From: Fusicatenibacter saccharivorans
Lineage (GTDB): Bacteria; Bacillota; Clostridia; Lachnospirales; Lachnospiraceae
Reading direction: 5' to 3'
Assembly: GCF_015557635.1 (NCBI RefSeq)
Contig: NZ_JADNOP010000009.1
Span: 1 to 64,000, forward strand
DNA length: 64,000 bases
Positions 31,963 to 40,680 of this stretch are shown one piece after another (position 1 is the first letter of the stretch; each line of letters starts with the position of its first letter). The notes under the pieces were generated by a model. That model saw nothing but the letters and a program-made list of their open reading frames with translations, did not search any database and had not been told where the DNA came from. A program made the translations under genes and the position numbers.

Positions 31963-34278
31963 TTATTGAAGGATAACCTTTATTTCATGCTTTTTATTGT
32001 CTGCAAAATCCGGAATCCTGTTTCCTTTTATCTGTGTTCCGTCCACAATAATTACGGATGTGACAGCCTTCCGACACTGCGGATTCTCAATTACAATATG
32101 ATAATCTGCGTTTCGGAAATGTCTCGTCATCTCAGCCCGTTCCCATTCTTTCGGAAAACATGGGGTAATTTCCAGCCCGTCATATCCGCGTTTTACCCCC
32201 ATAATGCCTTCATACAGTCCCTTCATGCACCATGCAGAGGTTCCGGTTGTCCAGGACCAGTAAGATTTGCCGTAATATTTCGGATGTGTGGAATAGCAGT
32301 TTGTAAATACATATGGCTCGGCGCCGGACTGCGTGGACGGATTCTTTTCACTGTCCGGCATGATTTTTTTCAGAGTACAAAGTGCCTTTTCAGCTCTGCC
32401 GAGTTTGCAGTCCATAAGGATCTTAAATCCCGTTGCATGGCAATATACTCCGCCGTTTTCAAACAGCCCCGGCAGCATTCCCGACATCCGTCCAACATTC
32501 GGAGAATATTTCTCATACGGCGGCATATTCAGAGGGAAACCAAAATCATGTTCCATACTGTCAACCGAAGTCAGAAGCTTCGGAAGCTTTTCTTCATCTA
32601 CCACGTCTCCCAGAACTGCCCATGTCTGGGCGTTCAGATAGATTTTACTGCCTTCACTTGTTCTGGAACCAATGTTTTCCTTCTTACTGAGTGCCCGCAT
32701 ATACCATTCACCATCCCAGGCTTTCTCATTAATACTCTTTCTCATGGTATCATATTCTTTTTTCAGAAATTCTGCATAATCAGTCTCCCCGATTTTTTCC
32801 ATAAGCAGCTTCAGTTCTCTGAAAGCAAGACAGAACTGATGAGAAAGCATGACGGATTCCGCTTCCGGATCGGTTGTGATATTCAGCGCATCATTCCAGT
32901 CTGCAAAATAAATCCGGCTCAGCCCATTTCTTCCCTTATCCCGGATAAGACAATCTGCGGCTGCTTTTAAGTGCTCCACTACAGCCGCAGCACCGCCATC
33001 CTGCCACTCAATCTTCTTTTGCAGAATCGTGTAATCTCCCGTCTCCTTGATAAGTTCACACACCGCCCAGATAATCCAGAACGGCTGGTCTGAATACCTG
33101 GTGTCGTCATACGGATACCAGGTCAATACGGCATGACCATCCCGAAACTGATGGCGCAGACATTCCAGAATCTCCTCCCTGGCCTTCTCCTGACGATAAT
33201 TCAGAAGTGCCACTGCAATCTGCAGATTATCCCGCACACCCTTTTTCCCAACAATACAGCAGTCTATCTGCTTCTTCAGCCACTGGTTCATAATATGATT
33301 GATTTTGCTGTCCGGTGTGGTGACGGACAGGGAACTGTATTTGTCCAGATTATACTCCACGGCCTCCTTACAGGCACTTTCCGTACGCTTAGCATCCGCA
33401 TACATTTTAGCTGTCGCTCTTGCCTCATCCAGAGATTCACTGACGCCGAAGACCATCCTGATTTCCTTCGTCTCGCCCGGCTGCAGTATGAACTTATGCT
33501 GCAGCACACCGCCAAGAATAAACAGTGCCGCCTCCGAATTCGTACAGTCACTGCCATTTACTACTACATCCGGTCTCTGAAACAGTGCATAAGCAGAAGC
33601 ATCCAGTTTCGTGACAGATCCTGCCGCTCCACAGAATCTGGCCAGATCCCCGTCATAAGCATACACAGGCTCGGAAGCAGCCAGATAAGCATTGTACCGT
33701 TTATGCGGTGCAAACGGATGAGCGGATCTACAATATATTCCATTTAATTCCCTGTCAAAGGAAGTTTCAAGGCAACGGTACATTTCATAATAACGGGGGT
33801 ATGAGAATCCCTCCAGCTCAAAAGTTACCGCTGAAAATGTGCTGAGTGTACGGGTTTTTCTACTTTTGTTCTTAAGCCGAAACGTCCACACTTCCTGAAA
33901 TCCTGTCTGCGGCACAAAAATGCTCCATGAACTCTCTATCCCCTGACACTCCGACTGTAGTCTGGAAAATCCGATACTGTGCTCACACTGATAGCTTTCT
34001 ACCTGTTCATTCAGCGGCGCTGCACCGATATTCCAGCTTTTATTCGTTTCATCATCCCGGATATAGAAATATCTTGCATCATTGTTATTGATCATGCACA
34101 TATCTGCTCTTTCATTCAGGTAATAGCTGCGCCCATGCCCGTTCTGGGAAACCTGCGCACAGTAGCCGTTTTCATTCCACAAATAGTTAAACCAGTATCT
34201 TGGCGGCTTTGCATCATAAATCACACAGGAATTGCCGTCGTTTGTAAATTCATATATTTTCTTTTCCATTCTCGCCAT
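31963..34278 (-). CDS. GH94 family beta-glycoside phosphorylase
   Basis: A 771-residue protein of the cellobiose/chitobiose phosphorylase family, which splits a beta-linked disaccharide with phosphate to a sugar 1-phosphate and a free sugar, saving ATP. A beta-sandwich N-terminal domain (EFTNDGNSCVIYDAKPPRYW) precedes the alpha/alpha barrel. The catalytic Asp is in RIYFADWNDALNITTD. Phosphate and substrate residues lie in FENGGVYCHATGFKILMDC and WSWTTGTSAWCMKGLYEGI. Length is near that of cellobiose or cellobionate phosphorylase. The exact disaccharide cannot be read. The 5' end overlaps the GH3 gene by 29 bp; an in-frame ATG 9 bp later has better spacing to AAAGGGAG. Confidence 0.85.
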   Translation of the reverse strand: MARMEKKIYEFTNDGNSCVIYDAKPPRYWFNYLWNENGYCAQVSQNGHGRSYYLNERADMCMINNNDARYFYIRDDETNKSWNIGAAPLNEQVESYQCEHSIGFSRLQSECQGIESSWSIFVPQTGFQEVWTFRLKNKSRKTRTLSTFSAVTFELEGFSYPRYYEMYRCLETSFDRELNGIYCRSAHPFAPHKRYNAYLAASEPVYAYDGDLARFCGAAGSVTKLDASAYALFQRPDVVVNGSDCTNSEAALFILGGVLQHKFILQPGETKEIRMVFGVSESLDEARATAKMYADAKRTESACKEAVEYNLDKYSSLSVTTPDSKINHIMNQWLKKQIDCCIVGKKGVRDNLQIAVALLNYRQEKAREEILECLRHQFRDGHAVLTWYPYDDTRYSDQPFWIIWAVCELIKETGDYTILQKKIEWQDGGAAAVVEHLKAAADCLIRDKGRNGLSRIYFADWNDALNITTDPEAESVMLSHQFCLAFRELKLLMEKIGETDYAEFLKKEYDTMRKSINEKAWDGEWYMRALSKKENIGSRTSEGSKIYLNAQTWAVLGDVVDEEKLPKLLTSVDSMEHDFGFPLNMPPYEKYSPNVGRMSGMLPGLFENGGVYCHATGFKILMDCKLGRAEKALCTLKKIMPDSEKNPSTQSGAEPYVFTNCYSTHPKYYGKSYWSWTTGTSAWCMKGLYEGIMGVKRGYDGLEITPCFPKEWERAEMTRHFRNADYHIVIENPQCRKAVTSVIIVDGTQIKGNRIPDFADNKKHEIKVILQ

Positions 34279-36739
34279 TTCTCCCTTTCAAGCTCTCGAT
34301 TACCTGCAGCAGGTGATGCACTGCTGTCTCCAGCTGCCCGCGTGTCACTCGCCCTTCCCGGTATCCGTTCAGGATCTGGTTAATCACCGGCGGCCCGCCG
34401 GGCATGACAACATCATTTCCGGCCGCAACTGCATCCGCGCCATCCACCACAATATCCATATCCCCCCAGTCAGTCACCAGAAATCCTTCATATCCCCATT
34501 CTTCCCGCAGAATCCGGTTGCACAGGTCGCTGTTTCCACCTGCAAATATCCCGTTAATTTTATTAAAAGAAGTCATAATGCAGCGTACATTTGCTTTTTT
34601 TACCAGCATTTCAAATGGTTTCAGATACAGTTCCCGGGCTGCCCGTTCCGTAATAACAGAATCTACTGCGTCATACTGTTTCTTTGCGTTTCCCCTGCGG
34701 TAGGTTTCCTGCTCATTAACTGCGAAATGCTTTGGACACACCAGTACCTGATGATTTTCCTGTACGCCTTTTGTAATTGCGCAGGCACACACTCCTGTAA
34801 GAAAAGGATCTTCTGAAAAATACTCAAAGTTTCTACCACACAACGGATTTCGGTGAAGATTTACTGCAGGTGCGAGCCACACATCAACCTGTGCTTCCTC
34901 ACACTCTGCCCCCACTGCTTCTCCAAATCTGTACCACGCCTCTTTATTAAACGCACATGCCAGCAGCATTTCCGTCGGCCACGCAGTTCTCCCGATTCCG
35001 GCAGGTCCATCCATATAGAAAACAGAATGGATTCCTTTATCTTTGATTGCTGGTGACACATATCCATTATGCCCTGCCGGATGATCATTGCAGGTCAAAG
35101 GCTTTCCTTCTTTATCACAGATGGTCTCCGGAAACGTTGTATCCAGAAATCCTGCAAAGGGAATTCCGGGACCGAAGCCTACGAGAAGTGCCGCAAGCTG
35201 TTCCTCTGTGAAATCTGAAAAATCTCTTACCTGCCTTCCCTGCCCCGCCTCTCTTTTCTCCGGTTTGACATCAATTCCTGAAAGCGTTAGTTTATACATT
35301 GGATTTTCTTCACAGACTCCGCCGCATGCATCACTCGGCAACTCCTGGTCTTTCAGGCAATTTTTCTTTAAAAACGTAAGTTTTCCATCATTACATGCTT
35401 TCAACCCAAGCGCTGAACGACAAATGCTGTATATAATGTCCTCCGAAACATCTAACTCACAGATGCAGACGGTCTCTTCCGAGGACGTTCCCATTCTGAG
35501 CTTATATCGTCCCTTCTCAATCAGCCATACGGAGGATTTTTCCTCATAACACGAAAGTCCATCCCATGGTATATGGATTGACACACTTGTTTTCTCTCCC
35601 GGTTTCAAAACTTCTGTCTTGGCGAATCCCTTTAATTCTCTCTCTGCTTTTTCTGTTTTTCCATCCGGCATAGAAACATAGATTTGCACGACTTCCCTGC
35701 CTGCACAGAGTCCGACATTCTTCACATCAATTATTATAGTTATCCCGTCTTCTTCTTTTGAAACAGCGGCCGCATCTAATGCAAATTTTGTGTAGGAAAG
35801 CCCATGTCCGAATGGAAATAGTACCTCTTTCCCAAAAGAACTGAAATACCGGTAGCCGTTATAGATATCCTCCTGATATACGGTCACCGGGCTTTTTCGG
35901 AAACCGAAACTCCCGTTTTCTTCCGCATCCAGTCCATAATCCTCATAAGTCAGAATATGCTCTTCCTTCTCCTTGTCCCATGAAAAATGCTTTGCAGAAG
36001 GATAATCCTCATACCGGTGTGCAATTGTAAATGCCAGCTTTCCGGAAGGGGAAACATTACCTTTAATGATTTCTGCAACAGCCTTTGCACCACCCTCTCC
36101 CGGAAGACCAAGGAACAGAATACTTTTTACGGAAGTATACTTTGTTGTCCATTCCAGGTCAATAAGTCCATTTACATTAAGGATTACAATGACTTCCGGG
36201 AAGTTTTCGCACACCTGGCTGACCAGCTTCTTTTCTTCTTCGGTAAGATAATAATCTCCTTCCAATCTTCTGTCACATTCCTCTCCGCCTGCATTTCTTC
36301 CTAGCACAAGAATTGCGGTGTTTGTCTTGTCTCTCACATTAGTCAGCAGACATTCCGGAATCGGATACTCCGGAACCGGCGCATGGTACGTTCCAAATAT
36401 CTCATACATCAGGCCACTGTTTACCGCCTCCTTCATCTGGGAAAAATCGAATTCTTCCTGCGGATTCGCTGCTTCCGCTTCCCGCTGCTGCAGATAGTAC
36501 TGTTTTAACTCCTCACATACAGAGATTCCTGCTTTCTCAAGTTCTATTATGATATTACTGCTTTCTGCTCCTCTTGCCGCTCCGGAACCATTTCCGGAAA
36601 CATAGGTCACAAGTGCTGATCGTCCGAACACAGCAACTGTCTGTCCTTCCTGAAGCGGAAGAAGCTGATTCTCATTTTTCAGCAGAACAACCGATTCTTC
36701 TACCAGCTGCTCTGCAAGCAATTTTCTATTTTTAACCAT
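34250..36739 (-). CDS. GH3 beta-glucosidase with reversed domain order
   Basis: An 829-residue family 3 glycoside hydrolase in which the usual order is swapped. The alpha/beta sandwich domain comes first (EESVVLLKNENQLLPLQEGQ; FLGLPGEGGAKAVAEIIKGN), then the fibronectin III-like domain (FPFGHGLSYTKFALDAAAV), and the TIM barrel comes last (YMDGPAGIGRTAWPTEMLLA; VCPKHFAVNEQETYR). The nucleophile Asp is in GFLVTDWGDMDIVVDGADA near the C-terminus. The same order is known for some rumen beta-glucosidases, for example in Ruminococcus and Butyrivibrio. It probably releases glucose or another sugar from short beta-glucosides. The start at 36739 (GGAGTAAAGAGA) lies 5 bp after the previous stop. Confidence 0.9.
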   Translation of the reverse strand: MVKNRKLLAEQLVEESVVLLKNENQLLPLQEGQTVAVFGRSALVTYVSGNGSGAARGAESSNIIIELEKAGISVCEELKQYYLQQREAEAANPQEEFDFSQMKEAVNSGLMYEIFGTYHAPVPEYPIPECLLTNVRDKTNTAILVLGRNAGGEECDRRLEGDYYLTEEEKKLVSQVCENFPEVIVILNVNGLIDLEWTTKYTSVKSILFLGLPGEGGAKAVAEIIKGNVSPSGKLAFTIAHRYEDYPSAKHFSWDKEKEEHILTYEDYGLDAEENGSFGFRKSPVTVYQEDIYNGYRYFSSFGKEVLFPFGHGLSYTKFALDAAAVSKEEDGITIIIDVKNVGLCAGREVVQIYVSMPDGKTEKAERELKGFAKTEVLKPGEKTSVSIHIPWDGLSCYEEKSSVWLIEKGRYKLRMGTSSEETVCICELDVSEDIIYSICRSALGLKACNDGKLTFLKKNCLKDQELPSDACGGVCEENPMYKLTLSGIDVKPEKREAGQGRQVRDFSDFTEEQLAALLVGFGPGIPFAGFLDTTFPETICDKEGKPLTCNDHPAGHNGYVSPAIKDKGIHSVFYMDGPAGIGRTAWPTEMLLACAFNKEAWYRFGEAVGAECEEAQVDVWLAPAVNLHRNPLCGRNFEYFSEDPFLTGVCACAITKGVQENHQVLVCPKHFAVNEQETYRRGNAKKQYDAVDSVITERAARELYLKPFEMLVKKANVRCIMTSFNKINGIFAGGNSDLCNRILREEWGYEGFLVTDWGDMDIVVDGADAVAAGNDVVMPGGPPVINQILNGYREGRVTRGQLETAVHHLLQVIESLKGRNGENGKENI

Positions 36740-36744
36740 TCTCT

Positions 36745-39162
36745 TTACTCCACTGTCACATCTGCATAAAACGCTCTGTCTCTTCCGGCAACCCATCCAT
36801 TTTCTACAATCTCAAAAGCGCCGCTTAGTCTGATATCCTCTGAAGAGCCTCCTATTTCTGCCTCAATAGTTCCTTTCTCAATCTTCCATTTCATCCTTCT
36901 ATCCAGAAATGCAAGCTGTGATGCTTTTATCTCAAAGATTACTTTTTTCTTTTCTCCCGGCACTAGCGTAATTCTCTTAAATCCCGCCAGTTCCTTGACC
37001 GGTCTTGCCATGCTTGCATGAATATCCTTCAGATAAAGCTGAACGACTTCATCCCCCTTGTATTCTCCTGTATTTTCCACATCACACTGAATCCGGATAC
37101 TTTCTGTCGGCATAATGCAATCCTTGGATAACTGCAGATTGCTATATTCGAATTTTGTATAAGACAAACCATGTCCGAAATAATACCTCGGTGTATGCGG
37201 CATATCCACATAATTCAAAAAGCCGATGCTTCCGGTCTGATGCCATGCGGAATTATGCGGGTGATTGTAATAAATTGGAATCTGACCGGAAGTATAAGCT
37301 GTCGTTACCGGCATTTTTCCTCCAGGATTATACCTGCCAAGCAGAGTGCTCACAACTGCCTCCGCCCCCATCTCGGACGGATTCCAAGCCTCCAGTATTG
37401 CATCCAGATGTGCATCTGCCGCATCACTGGATATAGGGCGTCCGTCAAAATGAACTCCGATCAGCGGTTTCCCAAGCTTTGCTGCCTTCCTGATAAATGC
37501 ATCCTGGCATTCCGGAAGATTGATATTTGTCGCATCCACACCCTCTCCCATGGAGGCCATAGAACAGGTTCCGTGCTTTCCTCCTAAAGTAAGAATCACA
37601 ATATCGGCATCCTCTGCAATTTCAAGCGCCCGGGCATAACCGGATTGATCCGCTCCTGCAATCGGGTATCCATAAGCATAACGAATCTCTGCATCCGGCA
37701 TCTGAGCTTTCAGTTCCTCCAATATACTTCGGCAGTCCGGTTTCTGACGTTTCAGAATCACGTCAAATTCCGGCGTTTCATCTGACTGAATATTGGTTCC
37801 CGGAACAGTCACGATTTCTTTGTTGTCCACATTTTCACTTCCACTGACCCCGGCAATCGAGTTGGCAATTGCATAGGTAGATTCCATCATACACATATGC
37901 GTATATCCTCCGAAAAACTTTCTCGGACTGTCTGCGTGAGGTCCGATCAGTGCAATCTTTTTTACGGATTTTTGAATCGGAAGCACACCATTATTTTTAA
38001 TCAGTACCATAGATTCTTTTGCAGACTGCAGGGAAATTTCTTTATCCTTCTTATTCATAAAAACTCTGCGAAGCTCTTCTCCTTCCAAAGCAAAAGGATG
38101 TTCAAACAGCCCCATACGAAACTTTGCCGTCAGGACTCTTTTTACAGCCCGATCCAGAATGTCCATATCTGCCCTGCCTGACGCAAACAGATTCTTAAAT
38201 GCTTCCCCATAGCCCTCAACACTTGGAAGCTCCATATCCATTCCCGCCTCCAGGCATAACAGTCCTGTTTCCTCTTTGGTTTCCCCGATTCCCTGAAACA
38301 TAAATGCATTATTAATGGCGCCATAATCACTGACGCAAAGTCCGTCAAACCCCATCTCTTCTCTCAGCAGTTCTGTCAAAAGATGATGCGATGCGGAAGC
38401 CGGCTCTCCATTGATCAGGCAATAGCAGGGCATGATTCCTCTTAAACCTGCTTCTGTAATGGCTGCCTGAAATGGCTTTCCATAGATTTCTTCTAACAAA
38501 CGTTCCGGTGTATCACTATTGGCCCCATGAATACCTGCTGCTGAATTATGAAATGCCAGAAAATGCTTGGCTACACTTTCTGTTCTGCGTCCTGCTGTCT
38601 CATATTTCTGGCACCCTTTTGTATAAGCTGATCCCAGGCTGGCTGTAAGAACCGGATCCTCTCCATACGTTTCTCCCTGCCGTCCCATTCTGGAATCTCT
38701 GGAAATATCAAGCACAGGGGCAAAGACATGCGTAATACCACAAGCAGCTTCCTGACGGCTTACAATTTCTGCAATTTTCTCCTCCAACTTTGGATTCCAT
38801 CCGGCACCCCTTCCAATTCCGGAAGGAAAGCTTGTGGAATCCTGAATAAATGCTCCACAGAGTCCTTCCATATGAAAAATTGCCGGAATACGGTGCGGAC
38901 TGTTTTCCATAACGATTCTCTGCACCTTTCTCTGCCACCGGACCACTTCATCCAGACTTTCCATTCTCCGCATTTCCAGCGTACTTACCTGTCCGATTCC
39001 ATGCTTTGTCTGTTCATTGATTCCGGCAAAATCATAACTCGCCTTGTCAAATGGAAAAACACAGTTCAACTGAGCCACTTTTTCATCCAGACTCAGTTCC
39101 TCTAAAAGATATGCCGCCCTTTCCTCCGGTATCAATTCTGTATTCTGATATTTGTCGCTCAT
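36745..39162 (-). CDS. GH3 family beta-glucosidase, normal domain order
   Basis: An 805-residue enzyme without a signal peptide. The TIM barrel starts with LEELSLDEKVAQLNCVFPFD, has HRIPAIFHMEGLCGAFIQ, SVAKHFLAFHNSAAGIHG and the nucleophile Asp in GFDGLCVSDYGAINNAF. The sandwich domain follows (KESMVLIKNNGVLPIQKSVK) and the fibronectin III-like end with YFGHGLSYTKFEYS. Related enzymes act on beta-glucosides, xylosides or gentiobiose. The pair of GH3 enzymes, one permuted and one normal, suggests two linkages or two chain lengths. The start at 39162 follows GGAGAG; an ATG 18 codons upstream lacks a site. Confidence 0.9.
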   Translation of the reverse strand: MSDKYQNTELIPEERAAYLLEELSLDEKVAQLNCVFPFDKASYDFAGINEQTKHGIGQVSTLEMRRMESLDEVVRWQRKVQRIVMENSPHRIPAIFHMEGLCGAFIQDSTSFPSGIGRGAGWNPKLEEKIAEIVSRQEAACGITHVFAPVLDISRDSRMGRQGETYGEDPVLTASLGSAYTKGCQKYETAGRRTESVAKHFLAFHNSAAGIHGANSDTPERLLEEIYGKPFQAAITEAGLRGIMPCYCLINGEPASASHHLLTELLREEMGFDGLCVSDYGAINNAFMFQGIGETKEETGLLCLEAGMDMELPSVEGYGEAFKNLFASGRADMDILDRAVKRVLTAKFRMGLFEHPFALEGEELRRVFMNKKDKEISLQSAKESMVLIKNNGVLPIQKSVKKIALIGPHADSPRKFFGGYTHMCMMESTYAIANSIAGVSGSENVDNKEIVTVPGTNIQSDETPEFDVILKRQKPDCRSILEELKAQMPDAEIRYAYGYPIAGADQSGYARALEIAEDADIVILTLGGKHGTCSMASMGEGVDATNINLPECQDAFIRKAAKLGKPLIGVHFDGRPISSDAADAHLDAILEAWNPSEMGAEAVVSTLLGRYNPGGKMPVTTAYTSGQIPIYYNHPHNSAWHQTGSIGFLNYVDMPHTPRYYFGHGLSYTKFEYSNLQLSKDCIMPTESIRIQCDVENTGEYKGDEVVQLYLKDIHASMARPVKELAGFKRITLVPGEKKKVIFEIKASQLAFLDRRMKWKIEKGTIEAEIGGSSEDIRLSGAFEIVENGWVAGRDRAFYADVTVE

Positions 39163-39249
39163 TTTATCATCTCTCCACTTTCCATTTAATTTCTGATATA
39201 GCATGAAGCCAGTCATAAATGGCCGGCTCCATACCTGATATATTTTTAT

Positions 39250-40656
39250 TTAGTTATTCTGACCCTTTCTACGTGCTTCAACTTCCGCTCTCATTTTTGG
39301 AAGCTTCTCTTCCAAATCAAACTTTGTAAATACAAAGAACATCAGCAAATTCATCACTAACGGCAGATAATTTGAGAACCCGTAAATTGCATATCTCATA
39401 GAAGTAGTTGCAACTTCCAATGTAGCATCATAGGCTCCGATTGCAAGAAAGACTGATAAAATAATGCTTCCCAGTCCGCCGCCTACTTTACTTCCAAATC
39501 CGATTGCTCCTGAAGATACTGCTACCAGCTTCTTGTCGTATTTCCATTCATTATAATCGACAGCCATTGCAAGAAGCACTCCATATAAGCACATCAGCGG
39601 AATCTGTACTAAACTTCCGATTAAGGACATCACCGTACATGCCATGAAATTCGTCGGAACGACACACCTGACCACACAGGTAATTGCCTGACCTAACACC
39701 CCAAAGTAAACCGTTTTCTTAATTCCGAGTTTAGAAATGATTGGCTTCGCAAGCACAAATCCAAGTAAAGTTGCCGCAAGCCCTGCGATACCTGTTATAG
39801 CCACCAGATTATCATTTCCGAAGATCCATTTACAGTAATAAGTTCCGGATACCGCTGCAATCGCATTTGTAACATTTGTAATAATATTGAATAAGAGAAC
39901 AATCACCCAGTATTTGTTTCCAAAAAGCATTTTAATCGCATCTTTAAACGGAACTGCCTCTTCCTCCTCTACTTCATTTAGCGTTTCTGTATCTTCTGAA
40001 TACTTTGCCTTGCGTCCGTTGTTATAACAAATTGCAAGCAGCAAAAGAACAATTAACGCTAAAATCGCTCCAAATTTAATCCATGCACTCTGTGTTCCAC
40101 CTAACATATTAGTAACAGGAATAATAATAATCGAAATGATCATCCCTGCCCCATAGTTTCCTACTGCACGGAAGATACCCATATTGCTTCGTTCTACCTG
40201 GCTGTTGGTACGCACAACCATAACTGCACCAAACGGTGTTGCAATCATCGTATAAATTACGGCTGTCAACAATACATTAGTCACAAGTACATAAATCATT
40301 CCGATTGTCTGACCTTTCGGCACTGTAAACATCAAAAATGTAATTACTGCCGCCGGAATCATCATGCGGAACATCCATTTGTAAAATTTACTGTTTCCGC
40401 CTTTTGAATGCTCGATTACATTTCCAAACCAGATATCAGTAAGTGCATCAATAACTTTAGCGATTGCCATCACAATACCGACACCGCCAACAGCAAGACC
40501 CACCTTGTCTGTATAGAAGTATGTAAGCTGACCGACTACATTTGCCATAAGTCCAAGTGCCCACTGCCCTGACATATCTGCCATATAGTCTCTTTTTCGC
40601 ATGACTTTTTTTGCGCCGTCACTGTCGAAACCAAGTTCTTTTTTCTTTTTTCCCAT
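39250..40656 (-). CDS. GPH family glycoside:cation symporter
   Basis: A 468-residue, 12-helix carrier of the glycoside-pentoside-hexuronide family (MelB type) that brings in glycosides with Na+ or H+. Family marks are ADMSGQWALGLMANVVGQLT at helix 1, DALTDIWFGNVIEHSKGGNS with the cation-site Asp residues, and ATPFGAVMVVRTNSQVERSN in the middle. It lies between the GH-A hydrolase and the GH3 genes of the same operon, with spacings of 24 bp and about 90 bp, so it probably imports their substrate. The start has AGAGAGG. Confidence 0.92.
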   Translation of the reverse strand: MGKKKKELGFDSDGAKKVMRKRDYMADMSGQWALGLMANVVGQLTYFYTDKVGLAVGGVGIVMAIAKVIDALTDIWFGNVIEHSKGGNSKFYKWMFRMMIPAAVITFLMFTVPKGQTIGMIYVLVTNVLLTAVIYTMIATPFGAVMVVRTNSQVERSNMGIFRAVGNYGAGMIISIIIIPVTNMLGGTQSAWIKFGAILALIVLLLLAICYNNGRKAKYSEDTETLNEVEEEEAVPFKDAIKMLFGNKYWVIVLLFNIITNVTNAIAAVSGTYYCKWIFGNDNLVAITGIAGLAATLLGFVLAKPIISKLGIKKTVYFGVLGQAITCVVRCVVPTNFMACTVMSLIGSLVQIPLMCLYGVLLAMAVDYNEWKYDKKLVAVSSGAIGFGSKVGGGLGSIILSVFLAIGAYDATLEVATTSMRYAIYGFSNYLPLVMNLLMFFVFTKFDLEEKLPKMRAEVEARRKGQNN

Positions 40657-40680
40657 TGATTTTACCTCTCTTAAAAAGTT

